Below, one piece after another: positions 5,742 to 12,699 of a DNA stretch of 12,699 nucleotides (the first letter of the stretch is position 1; the number at the start of each line of letters is the position of its first letter). Origin of the DNA: Gammaproteobacteria bacterium (lineage in GTDB: Bacteria > Pseudomonadota > Gammaproteobacteria > BMS3Bbin11); NCBI GenBank assembly GCA_030597275.1, contig JAUVSB010000021.1:1-12699 (forward strand), in the 5' to 3' direction. The translations under genes were made by a program, and so were the position numbers. A model generated the notes under the pieces. It had not been told where the DNA came from. It saw only the letters and a list, made by a program, of their open reading frames with translations, and ran no database searches.

Positions 5742-6590
5742 CTAATTAATAATTGTTTCTCTGTAAATATCATCATCAGTATAAAATATTTTATCCGGGC
5801 CTGAAGAACGCATTTCAAAACCATCACTTCGACCAATATACTTAATCGTTTTTCCCCAGCTGTCGTTCATATCCCGCACGCTGATACCAAGATCTCCCTG
5901 TATCCAGATCCAGCTCACTTTAGTGGGGTCTATTTCGCTCCCATGATCAGCAAACCATAAGCCGGTTCGAACAGTAAGATTCTTTAATTTCCCGTCGGTT
6001 TCAGTTTCATCAGGAGTAGAAAATTTCGTGGAAGCAGTTAGCCCTGTCACTAAAGGGCTTTGCTTTGCATGCTCCAAATTCAAATCATCCTGCTGGAGTG
6101 TTGAACTATCATTTTGCTCTGAAGCAGGCCGGATCATCCATATAACAATGGCTCCAACAATCAGAAATAAAACAGCAAATAACAAATAATTTTGTTTTGT
6201 GTTCGTACCTGGTGCCGACGATTCATTGCTTATGCTGTAAATCGCTTCCTTACTAACTTCAGAATCCAACCCAGGATTATCAACCTGTGGCTTAGTATCA
6301 TCATCACCTCTGACAAACTCTGGCAATTGTTGTGTGTCGATAAACGAATCTTCTATCGGCAGCAAGACGCACTCGGCACCTCGCTCCAGGATAAAAAGTC
6401 TGAGTTTCTCTGCCCTGTCCAGGGTCAGTTTCTTGTCTATCTGTCTGTGCTTTCCTTCAACAAGGCGCTCTGCATTCTTCTTATCAAGATGCAAAGCAGC
6501 CTGTAATTTTGATACGACTTTCTTTTTAGAAAAACCTGGAAGCAACTCGCCCGTAAAGACCAGTCGATAATACTTATTGGGGTCATTCAT
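5742..6590 (-). CDS. Unrecognised single-pass membrane protein with pseudopilin-like C-terminal motif
   Basis: I cannot assign this 282-aa protein to a named family. Three parts are visible. Residues 7-78 form a small charged domain starting YYRLVFTGELLPGFSKKKV and ending FILERGAECVL. A similar short module seems familiar from the N-termini of other proteobacterial membrane proteins. An acidic, low-complexity linker follows, then one membrane helix at about 135-153 (YLLFAVLFLIVGAIVIWMI). The C-terminal part ends with NDSWGKTIKYIG (242-253) and GFEMRSSGPDKIFYTDDDI. This strongly resembles the end of GspG-type pseudopilins (D-WG-xxxY ... SxGPD ... TxDDI), where the Asp-rich loop binds calcium. 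There is no pilin prepeptide. The C-terminal part probably faces the periplasm. The gene starts 48 nt after the ydcH stop and is likely co-transcribed with it. Confidence 0.75.
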   Translation of the reverse strand: MNDPNKYYRLVFTGELLPGFSKKKVVSKLQAALHLDKKNAERLVEGKHRQIDKKLTLDRAEKLRLFILERGAECVLLPIEDSFIDTQQLPEFVRGDDDTKPQVDNPGLDSEVSKEAIYSISNESSAPGTNTKQNYLLFAVLFLIVGAIVIWMIRPASEQNDSSTLQQDDLNLEHAKQSPLVTGLTASTKFSTPDETETDGKLKNLTVRTGLWFADHGSEIDPTKVSWIWIQGDLGISVRDMNDSWGKTIKYIGRSDGFEMRSSGPDKIFYTDDDIYRETIIN

Positions 6591-6638
6591 TAATATTTCT
6601 TTCTTCCAGGTGTACGATTCATCTTGAAAGTTTTCTGC

Positions 6639-6875
6639 TTATCCGGTGATCATTCCATAGAGTGTATCTTTGAGATGTAGACGCTTCTTTTTCAGATCCT
6701 CAAGATAGACGTCAGAGGTGTTTTCTACGCCTTCTTCAATTCGCCTGACTTCATGCTCTACTTCATGATAATTATCAAATAGTTTTGCAAAATGTGCATT
6801 TCCCATTTTCAATTCGCGGATGCGTTCCTCGTGTTCCGGGAACTCATGATGCAGATCATGTTTCTCACCTAACAT
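6639..6875 (-). CDS. ydcH: YdcH family (DUF465) small coiled-coil protein
   Basis: This 78-aa, highly charged and helical protein contains the family core HEVRRIEEGVENTSD followed by LEDLKKKRLHLKDTLYGMI. That is the usual DUF465/YdcH pattern of a helical hairpin ending in LKKxRLxLKDxxYxM. There is no signal peptide or membrane segment. The cellular role of the family is not defined. The start is well supported: GAGGT lies 6 nt before the ATG. An FNR-type box lies 69-82 nt upstream (6944-6957), so expression may rise when oxygen is low. It is the first gene of a probable two-gene unit with the 282-aa membrane protein and lies 145 nt after ccmI. Confidence 0.85.
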   Translation of the reverse strand: MLGEKHDLHHEFPEHEERIRELKMGNAHFAKLFDNYHEVEHEVRRIEEGVENTSDVYLEDLKKKRLHLKDTLYGMITG

Positions 6876-6915
6876 ATATTACCTCACATAAAGTCTATAT
6901 TTTATTTAACCGTTC

Positions 6916-6957
6916 ATTCTGCCATATATGCCAAAATCTCAAAATGATCTAAATCAA
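6916..6957 (-). promoter_or_regulatory. FNR-type box and matching -10 element upstream of ydcH
   Basis: The minus strand carries TTGAT-TTAG-ATCAT at 6944-6957, which matches the FNR/Anr consensus TTGAT-N4-ATCAA at 9 of 10 positions. CAGAAT at 6916-6921 matches the -10 consensus at 4 of 6 positions. Its upstream edge is 29.5 nt from the centre of the box, exactly the spacing of class II FNR-activated promoters (box at -41.5). The start of transcription would be near 6909, about 34 nt before the ydcH ATG. This supports activation under low oxygen. An Anr-, Dnr- or Crp-like regulator of the same family could be the real binder. Confidence 0.55.
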
Positions 6958-7020
6958 GATTTCTCGGCCAACTAACTATTAAGTGTCTTCAGGCTGCGCT
7001 ATTACAGTCGAACTACCAGC

Positions 7021-8271
7021 TCAAGGCAATAGCTGATTTATATGTAATAAAACGGTTTCCTTTGAACCCAGATTAACCACCTGAACCTCACTCTGCAGGT
7101 CGCCACTCTGGGCAATAGGCTGCCCGCTATGCGATACCCTTGCACCCAGTTTCAGTTGTTCAAACTGTGCCAGGCTGGTACCTGGTCTCAGCATTGACGA
7201 ATCATCCAGCATGATACTAACTGGCAGTTCCCGTGCCTGATGCTTAATGGCTGCCAGGGGCATGGGTGGTCCCGATACGGCTCGGGCGAAAATGAACAAA
7301 ACATCATTTTCTTTGATCTCTTTCAACAAAGAGGGGTCAATGGTTACATCTATAGCAATTGCAGGAGCAGAAGAAGCTTCTGCCAGTGTAGGTTCTTTTA
7401 CATCCATTCCAGCTTCTTTTGCCAAACCCACTGCTTCGTTAATCATGGACTGCAATTCACCCAGCATCTCTTTATTATCTTTTAAACCCTGAGCAGCACC
7501 TTGCCAGTAATCTATTGCCTGAAGATACTGTTTTTGATCTGCGGCAGCCTGCCCCGCCATCCATAAAGCGGTGGTATGGGTCGGTTCTTTTTCTAATGCT
7601 TCCATCACCAGGCTCAGGGGACGTCCTGACAAATCCCCACCCTGCGTCATCGCCAGTGAATCAGCCAGTACGACCAGGGCCGTGGGTTGGCGATCCGACA
7701 CGGCGACCAGCTTCTCATAGGCCTTGACCGATTCGGCAAACTGTTCAGTTGCCGCGTACAGGCGACCCAGTAAATACCAGGCATCCGGGTCATCAGGGTT
7801 ATCCGTTGTTTTCTTTTTCAGGCCAGTAATCATTTCCTCCATAGAGGGCAGTTCACCAGCCTGGGGAGCAGTTGCCGTACTCGCCGGGTGAGTACCGGGT
7901 CCGGCCACATTGAGGTACTGTGGGGAGCCGAGTTGTTGATAAAGTCCGAAGCTTACAATTGGCACAAAAAGCACCAATCCAATAAAAACTTTCCTGGCAG
8001 GGCTACCTGATGGCTTATCAATTTCTCCTTCCGTTTCTTCGACATCGATCAGCAGACTTTTCTCAAGCTCTTCCAGGGTTTGCTGGTAGGTTTCCTGAGA
8101 TAAGGTGCCCGATTCCAGTTCGTTTTTTAATTCAGCCATGCGTTCTTGAGCAATACTGATATTCTGCTCGCGATTACCTGCTGATGGAGAACTCTTTTTA
8201 CCTAGCAAGGCTGGTAGCACCAAAAGTAAACCTGCGGCCACCATTATTATGGTAATAATCCAGAATGACAT
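7021..8271 (-). CDS. ccmI: CcmI, apocytochrome c chaperone of the haem lyase complex
   Basis: 416 residues, the expected size. There is an N-terminal membrane helix (about 2-23), a cytoplasmic loop with a helical ERMAELKNELESG segment, and a second membrane helix (about 94-112). A periplasmic TPR region (about 155-265, with DAWYLLGRLYAATEQFAES) follows. The last ~110 residues form the conserved CcmI C-terminal domain (IDPSLLKEIKENDVLFIFAR ... PPMPLAA). CcmI, also called CycH, binds the C-terminal part of apocytochromes c and hands them to CcmF/CcmH. In E. coli this region is fused to CcmH, whereas here it is separate, as in Pseudomonas. Its ATG overlaps the ccmH stop by one base (TAATG), implying translational coupling. 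It is the last gene of the ccm operon. No clear terminator follows. Confidence 0.95.
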   Translation of the reverse strand: MSFWIITIIMVAAGLLLVLPALLGKKSSPSAGNREQNISIAQERMAELKNELESGTLSQETYQQTLEELEKSLLIDVEETEGEIDKPSGSPARKVFIGLVLFVPIVSFGLYQQLGSPQYLNVAGPGTHPASTATAPQAGELPSMEEMITGLKKKTTDNPDDPDAWYLLGRLYAATEQFAESVKAYEKLVAVSDRQPTALVVLADSLAMTQGGDLSGRPLSLVMEALEKEPTHTTALWMAGQAAADQKQYLQAIDYWQGAAQGLKDNKEMLGELQSMINEAVGLAKEAGMDVKEPTLAEASSAPAIAIDVTIDPSLLKEIKENDVLFIFARAVSGPPMPLAAIKHQARELPVSIMLDDSSMLRPGTSLAQFEQLKLGARVSHSGQPIAQSGDLQSEVQVVNLGSKETVLLHINQLLP

Positions 8272-8732
8272 TATTCGTCTCGCTCCAGTAATTGTTCAGC
8301 CGCTTCCCGGTCCGTTTCGCTTAAAGGAATTTCATCTTCGGACCGTCGGATAAACTTGAGCAGCAAAAAGACAGCAACTATCAATATGATAAATGGCCCT
8401 ATCCAGAGCAGCAGCGTATTACTTTGCAGACGCGGACGATAGAGTACAAAATCACCATAGCGCTGTGCCATATAATCCAGTACAAAGTCTTCGTCTTTTC
8501 CTGCTGAAACCATCTCATAGGTCTTGCGCCGCAGATCCTGGGCCAGCCCGGCATTGGAATCGCCTATATCCTGATTCTGGCAGACGGTACAGCGCAGTTC
8601 CTTGACCAACTTTTTGTACAGGGCTTCCTTTTCCGGATCGTCAAACTGGTAGGCATCAATGGCAGCCTGTGAGGATAGTGAAACCAGGCTCAACAGCACA
8701 AGCAAAGGTAAAAATAATTTTTTCATCACCAT
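8271..8732 (-). CDS. ccmH: CcmH, thiol reductase subunit of cytochrome c maturation
   Basis: About 153 residues: a signal peptide (MVMKKLFLPLLVLLSL), then the hallmark LRCTVCQNQDIGDSNAGLA whose CxxC pair reduces or resolves disulfides in apocytochrome CXXCH motifs together with CcmG. A C-terminal membrane helix (LLLWIGPFIILIVAVFLLL) anchors it with the active site in the periplasm. The frame is open to an ATG at 8750, inside ccmG. However, GGAGG at 8742-8746 sits 9 nt before the ATG at 8732 and lies within the extra N-terminal codons of the longer version. I therefore prefer 8732, with 8726 as another option. The 8732 start leaves one base between the ccmG stop and the ccmH start. The short CcmH lacks the CcmI-like TPR part of the E. 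coli protein. Confidence 0.93.
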   Translation of the reverse strand: MVMKKLFLPLLVLLSLVSLSSQAAIDAYQFDDPEKEALYKKLVKELRCTVCQNQDIGDSNAGLAQDLRRKTYEMVSAGKDEDFVLDYMAQRYGDFVLYRPRLQSNTLLLWIGPFIILIVAVFLLLKFIRRSEDEIPLSETDREAAEQLLERDE

Positions 8733-8733
8733 G

Positions 8734-9267
8734 CTAATCGGCCTCCGCATTTAGCGTCTGCAATAATGGTAAGATCTTTTCATCGACAATAGCGTTTGTA
8801 AGCGGGCCCACCTGTTTGTAACGCACGATCCCCTTCTTATCTATAACGAAGGTTTCGGGTACGCCATACACACCCCAGTCGATGCCTACATCACCTTTTA
8901 TATCCATCAGGCTGGATTTATAGGGATTACCCAGTGCATTCAGCCAGCCTTTAGCATCATCAGGATTATCCTTGTAGTTCAAACCGTAAACTGGGGCTAT
9001 ATTCATTGCCACGAAACGCTTTACCACTTCATGCTCAGCGCGGCATGACACACACCAGGAGGCCCAGACATTCAACAACCAGACCTGGCCCATTAAATCT
9101 GCCTTTTTTAGTTGCTGCTGCGGCTGATGCAATAGCGGCAAATCAAACTCCGGTGCCGGTTTGCCGATAAATGGGGACGGAATATATTTCGGGTCATTCT
9201 TCAGACCTGCAGCCAGTAGAATTACCAGCACAATAAAGACCGCCAGCGGGATCAAATAACGCTTCAT
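8734..9267 (-). CDS. ccmG: CcmG/DsbE, periplasmic membrane-anchored thioredoxin
   Basis: 177 residues. An uncleaved N-terminal anchor (about 4-22) is followed by a thioredoxin-like domain with the active site WASWCVSC (Cys72, Cys75) and the cis-proline loop GVYGVPETF (Pro137). The family-specific acidic stretch and the GKPAPEFDLP entry motif are present. CcmG receives electrons from the DsbD or CcdA pathway and reduces the cysteines of apocytochrome c or of CcmH before haem attachment. The ATG overlaps the ccmF stop (ATGA), indicating coupled translation. Length and motifs are normal. Confidence 0.95.
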   Translation of the reverse strand: MKRYLIPLAVFIVLVILLAAGLKNDPKYIPSPFIGKPAPEFDLPLLHQPQQQLKKADLMGQVWLLNVWASWCVSCRAEHEVVKRFVAMNIAPVYGLNYKDNPDDAKGWLNALGNPYKSSLMDIKGDVGIDWGVYGVPETFVIDKKGIVRYKQVGPLTNAIVDEKILPLLQTLNAEAD

Positions 9268-11237
9268 GCTGCCGCCTCTGCAGTGCCTGCTGCTTCAGCA
9301 CCCTGCTTTTGTTTTGCTCGCGCCAGTTTTCGATAGCGTGGATCGGTGGCAGACAATAATCCCCCCAGGGCCATAATCAATGCCCCCAGCCATATCCAGC
9401 GTATAAAGGGTTTATGATAAATTCGTACACTCCAAGCGCCCTTGTCACCCAGGGGTTCACCCAGCGCGACAAATAAATCACGAAACAGTCCGGCATCAAT
9501 GGCCGCTTCGGTCATGGGCATCTTCTGTACCAGGTATTCACGTTTTTCCGGTTCCATAATAGCGATCTGTTTGCCATCTTTTGAAACTAGCAGCTTGCCA
9601 TTGGATGCACGGTAGTTTTTCCCGACTTTCTCGCTGACACCTACAAAAGTGAAATTGAAGCCGCCCAGTTCATAGCTTTCGCCCGGATTGACCTGCAGGT
9701 CTTTTTCAGTACTGTAGATAGAAGTCAGGGTAATGCCGACAATGAATACCGCTATGCCAATATGTCCCATTGTCATGCCCCAGAAAGAGCGTGAAACAGT
9801 TAGAACACTGCGCCCTTTTGACTGATCATAAAGGGATTTAAGCGTGATGCCGAGTATCCAGGCAGCCACAACCATGCCAAATGCCGCTGCTATGTCATAG
9901 AAGTCCATGACCAATAATGGGAACAACATACCGAATATCAGGCTAATCACTGCAATCAGCCAGATCTTTGGCAGCAATCGTGAAAAGCTGTCGCGTTTCC
10001 AGCGCAGTAATGGTCCGATTCCCATAAGGATTGCCAGTGGCGCCATAAGAGGAATAAAGACACTATTGAAATATGGTGGGCCTACAGACATCTTGGCCAT
10101 GCCCAGGGCATCAACGATTAATGGCCAAAGTGTGCCGAGAAGGATGCTGGCAGCTGTTACGACAAGAAACACATTATTCAGCAGCAACCCTGTCTCGCGC
10201 GACAACAGGTCAAAATGAACGTGGCTTCTGATTTGAGAAGCTCTCCAGGAATAAATCATCAGCGAGCCGCCCACCACGACTGCCAGGAATATCAGAATAA
10301 AAACACCTCGTGCCGGATCAGAGGCGAAGGCATGTACCGAGGTCAGGACTCCGGAACGAACCAGGAAGGTTCCGAGCAGGCTGAGTGAGAAAGTAAAAAT
10401 GGCCAATAGCACCGTCCAGGCCTTGAAGGCCCCACGTTTCTCGGTGACAGCCAGTGAATGCATCAAGGCCGTACCGACCAGCCACGGCATAAAGGAAGCA
10501 TTTTCTACTGGATCCCAGAACCACCAGCCACCCCAGCCCAGTTCATAGTAAGCCCACCATGAACCAAGAGCTATGCCTAATGTAAGAAACACCCAGGCCG
10601 CATGTGTCCAGGGTCGTGACCATCTGGCCCAGGCCGCATCGAGCCTGCCACCCAGCATGGCGGCAATAGCAAAGGCAAACGGCACGGCAAATCCGACATA
10701 ACCCATGTACAGCATAGGCGGATGAATAATCAGCCCGAAATCCTGTAATAAGGGATTAAGATCTCTGCCTTCCAGCGCGGCAGGAACCAGACGCTCAAAA
10801 GGATTGGAGGTGATCAATATGAATAAAATAAAACCAATACTGACAAAACCTAAAACTCCCAGTACTCTGGCTAGCATGACTGGAGGAATACTGCGGCTAA
10901 AGACACTGACACAGGCGGTCCAGATGGAAAGTACCAGCGCCCACAGTAACAAAGAACCTTCGTGTGCGCCCCATACAGCAGAAAACAAATACATAGTTGG
11001 TAATTTTGTATTGGAATTCATCGCAACATACTTGACCGAGAAGTCATGGGTCAGAAAACCCCAGGTCAGACAGGCAAAAGAAATGGCGACGAATAGCAAT
11101 TGTACCCGTGCTGCAGGTTTTGCAACCGCTACCCAGTTGGCGTTACCAAAATGTGCCCCAGCCAGCGGCAATATCGTTTGCATCAGGGCAAATACCAGCC
11201 CCAGGATCAGTGCGAACTGTCCAATTTCAGGAATCAT
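9264..11237 (-). CDS. ccmF: CcmF, cytochrome c haem lyase core subunit
   Basis: 657 residues with many membrane helices, the usual length. The WWD haem-handling signature GGWWFWDPVENASF lies at about 236-249. The four histidines known to matter in E. coli CcmF have counterparts at His172 (IIHPP), His260 (LMHSLA), His302 (SVHAF) and His492 (MGHIG). CcmF accepts haem from CcmE and, with CcmH and CcmI, forms the thioether bonds to the apocytochrome CXXCH site in the periplasm. It also holds a b-type haem thought to reduce the incoming haem. The C-terminus has an Ala/Gln/Glu-rich tail (about 640-657) likely not essential to the fold. The ATG overlaps the ccmE stop (ATGA). Confidence 0.97.
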   Translation of the reverse strand: MIPEIGQFALILGLVFALMQTILPLAGAHFGNANWVAVAKPAARVQLLFVAISFACLTWGFLTHDFSVKYVAMNSNTKLPTMYLFSAVWGAHEGSLLLWALVLSIWTACVSVFSRSIPPVMLARVLGVLGFVSIGFILFILITSNPFERLVPAALEGRDLNPLLQDFGLIIHPPMLYMGYVGFAVPFAFAIAAMLGGRLDAAWARWSRPWTHAAWVFLTLGIALGSWWAYYELGWGGWWFWDPVENASFMPWLVGTALMHSLAVTEKRGAFKAWTVLLAIFTFSLSLLGTFLVRSGVLTSVHAFASDPARGVFILIFLAVVVGGSLMIYSWRASQIRSHVHFDLLSRETGLLLNNVFLVVTAASILLGTLWPLIVDALGMAKMSVGPPYFNSVFIPLMAPLAILMGIGPLLRWKRDSFSRLLPKIWLIAVISLIFGMLFPLLVMDFYDIAAAFGMVVAAWILGITLKSLYDQSKGRSVLTVSRSFWGMTMGHIGIAVFIVGITLTSIYSTEKDLQVNPGESYELGGFNFTFVGVSEKVGKNYRASNGKLLVSKDGKQIAIMEPEKREYLVQKMPMTEAAIDAGLFRDLFVALGEPLGDKGAWSVRIYHKPFIRWIWLGALIMALGGLLSATDPRYRKLARAKQKQGAEAAGTAEAAA

Positions 11238-11692
11238 TTAACTGCTCCACCAGGAGTCGTACCGGTTTTCATCTGTCCCGCTTTTTCCAGTGCGTCTGCC
11301 ACTTCGGGAGGCATGTAATTTTCGTCATGCTTGGCCAGCACCTCAGAGGCGACGAAAATGCCATTCTCACCTAGCTTTCCCTGCGCAATCACGCCCTGCC
11401 CCTCTTCAAACAAATCAGGCAGGATACCCGTATATTCAACCTTGACTACATTTGCGGTATCGGTCACGGCAAATCGCACGGTCAGTTCCTGGCCCCGCTG
11501 CACACTGCCCTTAACTACCATGCCGCCAAGTCGGAACAAATGATCCTGCGGCGCTTTCTGCTGTACTACTTCAGTCGGTGAATAGAAATAAGACATATTG
11601 CTACCGAGTGCATTGAATACCAGCCAGGCAGCAAGCCCAAGCGCGACCAGTCCAACGAGTATAGATATCAATCTCTTTTGCCTTGCTTTCAT
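11234..11692 (-). CDS. ccmE: CcmE, periplasmic haem chaperone
   Basis: 152 residues: a short cytoplasmic N-terminus (MKARQKRL), one membrane anchor (about 9-29), then the OB-fold domain with SNMSYFYSPTEV, FRLGGMVVKGSV, VEYTGILPDLFEEGQGVIAQG and the haem-binding LAKHDENYMPPE. His122 is the covalent haem-attachment residue and Tyr126 the usual axial ligand. This is the common HxxxY type, not the CxxxY variant. A flexible C-terminal tail follows. CcmE takes haem from the CcmC/CcmD/CcmAB complex and passes it to CcmF. The start overlaps the ccmD stop (ATGA). Confidence 0.96.
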   Translation of the reverse strand: MKARQKRLISILVGLVALGLAAWLVFNALGSNMSYFYSPTEVVQQKAPQDHLFRLGGMVVKGSVQRGQELTVRFAVTDTANVVKVEYTGILPDLFEEGQGVIAQGKLGENGIFVASEVLAKHDENYMPPEVADALEKAGQMKTGTTPGGAVK

Positions 11693-11892
11693 TCCATTTC
11701 ACCTGTTGTGTTTGTCGATGACTGTTTTGATTGCTGCGCTGACTTGCTGCGAACCAGACGCGAAACGCGTTGCAATGTAAGCTTGCGTCTATTTCGCACA
11801 AGAAGAGGTTCGGCAATCATCAGCAAGGCCGTCATGCCAAACGAGCCCCATACATAGAGGGCATAACCGCCCATGTTAAAAAATTCTTTCAT
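11689..11892 (-). CDS. ccmD: CcmD, small membrane subunit of the haem-loading complex
   Basis: 67 residues. The family pattern MGGYALYVWGSFG leads into a single membrane helix (about 10-30), followed by the basic stretch VRNRRKL and a charged, low-complexity cytoplasmic tail (SKSAQQSKQSSTN). CcmD stabilises the CcmC:haem:CcmE complex and is needed for release of holo-CcmE. Both ends overlap neighbours by ATGA: its start with the ccmC stop, its stop with the ccmE start. It belongs to this operon beyond doubt despite its small size. Confidence 0.92.
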   Translation of the reverse strand: MKEFFNMGGYALYVWGSFGMTALLMIAEPLLVRNRRKLTLQRVSRLVRSKSAQQSKQSSTNTTGEME

Positions 11893-12638
11893 CGTTTTAT
11901 CTCGGGCAATGCACTTACCCAGGTGGTGTCCCGTTCACGCTCAAGGATGATTGATCGAACCCTCGCCAGAGCAATTGCAATACTATAAGCCCAGAAGGCC
12001 AGCGCCATAATCAGCATAGTAATCAGCATGATAGACGCCATGCTGGAACCTGATTTCACGCTGACGGATGCACCCTGATGCAGGGTATTCCACCATTTTA
12101 CCGAATAATAGATTATGGGAATATTAACGACGCCAACTAATATCAGAATTGCAGTCGCTCTATCCGCTCGACGGTTGTCATCAATCGAGGAATGGAGAGC
12201 GATATAACCAATATAAAGGAAAAAGAGTATCAGCTCAGAGGTCAGCCGCGCATCCCATACCCACCAGGTGCCCCACATAGGTTTACCCCAGAAGGCACCG
12301 GTCCACAGGGCAAGAAAGGTAAACATCGCACCTGTTGGCGCCAGCGCCTGTACCATCATGCCCGAGACACGCGTATTAAAGACCAGTCCCAGAATGGCCC
12401 AGAAGGCCATCACCAGGTAAATGAACATCGACATCCAGGAGGCAGGCACATGGACAAAAATAATCCGGTAGCCTTCACCCTGTTTGTAATCCGTAGGTGC
12501 GACAAAGAAGCCCATATATAAGCCGACAACAATAAGAATTACTGCAATCACTGAAAACCAGGGCACCAGTTTCCCTGCCAGCGGGTAAAAGGTCGCTGGC
12601 GAGGAAAATTTAAACCAGTTGAATGTTTTTGAGCTCAT
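11889..12638 (-). CDS. ccmC: CcmC, haem transfer protein to CcmE
   Basis: 249 residues with six predicted membrane helices. The WWD motif WGTWWVWDARLTSE lies at 122-135. His63 (FVHVPASW) and His187 (NTLHQGAS) match the two conserved periplasmic histidines that ligate haem. CcmC binds haem in the periplasm and mediates its covalent attachment to CcmE, with CcmA and CcmB providing ATP-driven release. The ATG at 12638 is followed by SSKTFNWFKF and the first helix, as expected, although the ribosome binding site is weak. 34 nt separate it from the probable ccmB stop. Confidence 0.96.
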   Translation of the reverse strand: MSSKTFNWFKFSSPATFYPLAGKLVPWFSVIAVILIVVGLYMGFFVAPTDYKQGEGYRIIFVHVPASWMSMFIYLVMAFWAILGLVFNTRVSGMMVQALAPTGAMFTFLALWTGAFWGKPMWGTWWVWDARLTSELILFFLYIGYIALHSSIDDNRRADRATAILILVGVVNIPIIYYSVKWWNTLHQGASVSVKSGSSMASIMLITMLIMALAFWAYSIAIALARVRSIILERERDTTWVSALPEIKR

Positions 12639-12672
12639 TGATGAATTTTAAATCTTCTATATTAAATTAAAC

Positions 12673-12699
12673 TTAAATTAGTTTGCGCAGGCCTGCCTG
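12673..12699 (-). CDS. ccmB: Probable C-terminal end of ccmB, cut by the window edge
   Basis: Reading the minus strand from the last base gives QAGLRKLI and then TAA at 12673-12675. CcmB proteins usually end in a short stretch like AAxLRISL, and ccmB normally precedes ccmC, so position and ending both fit. Only eight residues are visible, so the assignment rests mainly on operon order. Confidence 0.45.
   Translation of the reverse strand, partial: QAGLRKLI

Noticed and set aside
6192..6506. A 104-codon plus-strand open frame opposite the 282-aa membrane protein
   Set aside because: There is no domain or good ribosome binding site. The minus-strand frame has a coherent domain layout and explains the region.
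10804..11241. A 145-codon plus-strand open frame opposite ccmF
   Set aside because: It is antisense to a well-conserved, fully matched ccmF region, has no recognisable domain and looks like a codon-bias shadow.

Overview
The window looks like chromosome of a mesophilic gammaproteobacterium. It has moderate GC, a complete System I cytochrome c maturation (ccm) operon in the gammaproteobacterial order with separate ccmH and ccmI, a bat (aerotolerance-type) operon, an MtfA peptidase and a DsbC-type isomerase. Genus cannot be told from sequence alone. A respiratory, possibly sulfur-oxidising lineage would fit the redox-heavy content, but that is inference. TGA is used as a normal stop by several intact genes (ccmC, ccmD, ccmE, ccmF, DUF302), so the standard bacterial code applies.

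Layout. (1) Bases 1-2707, plus strand: the 3' part of a bat operon. A VWA-TPR (BatB/BatC-like) reading frame is interrupted by an in-frame TGA at 141-143 and continues in the same frame to 1202. It is followed, with a small overlap, by batD. (2) Bases 2708-3552: a convergent junction, then minus-strand genes for two tandemly duplicated 62-63 aa DUF2892 membrane proteins. After these comes a gene-poor stretch holding a decayed fragment of a GGDEF domain. (3) Bases 3553-5576, minus strand: mtfA, a dsbC-type disulfide isomerase and a DUF302 protein. (4) Bases 5742-6875, minus strand: an unrecognised membrane protein with a pseudopilin-like C-terminal motif, and a YdcH/DUF465 protein with a good FNR-type box in its promoter region. 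(5) Bases 7021-12699, minus strand: the ccm operon, read as (ccmB end)-ccmC-ccmD-ccmE-ccmF-ccmG-ccmH-ccmI, tightly packed with ATGA or TAATG junctions.

How the genes fit together. CcmC and CcmD load haem onto the chaperone CcmE. CcmF with CcmH and CcmI then ligates haem to apocytochromes whose CXXCH thiols are kept reduced by CcmG and CcmH. The nearby DsbC homologue isomerises periplasmic disulfides, which helps multi-cysteine exported proteins such as c-type cytochromes. DUF2892 and DUF302 proteins are small cysteine-containing envelope or redox-associated families of unclear role. Bat proteins are envelope proteins usually encoded beside a MoxR ATPase.

No mobile element, CRISPR array, tRNA or rRNA was seen. 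Most of the window is ordinary chromosome. The points most worth checking are the in-frame TGA with a perfect hairpin just behind it, the FNR box, the duplicated DUF2892 promoter element, the GGDEF relic and the chimeric 282-aa protein.
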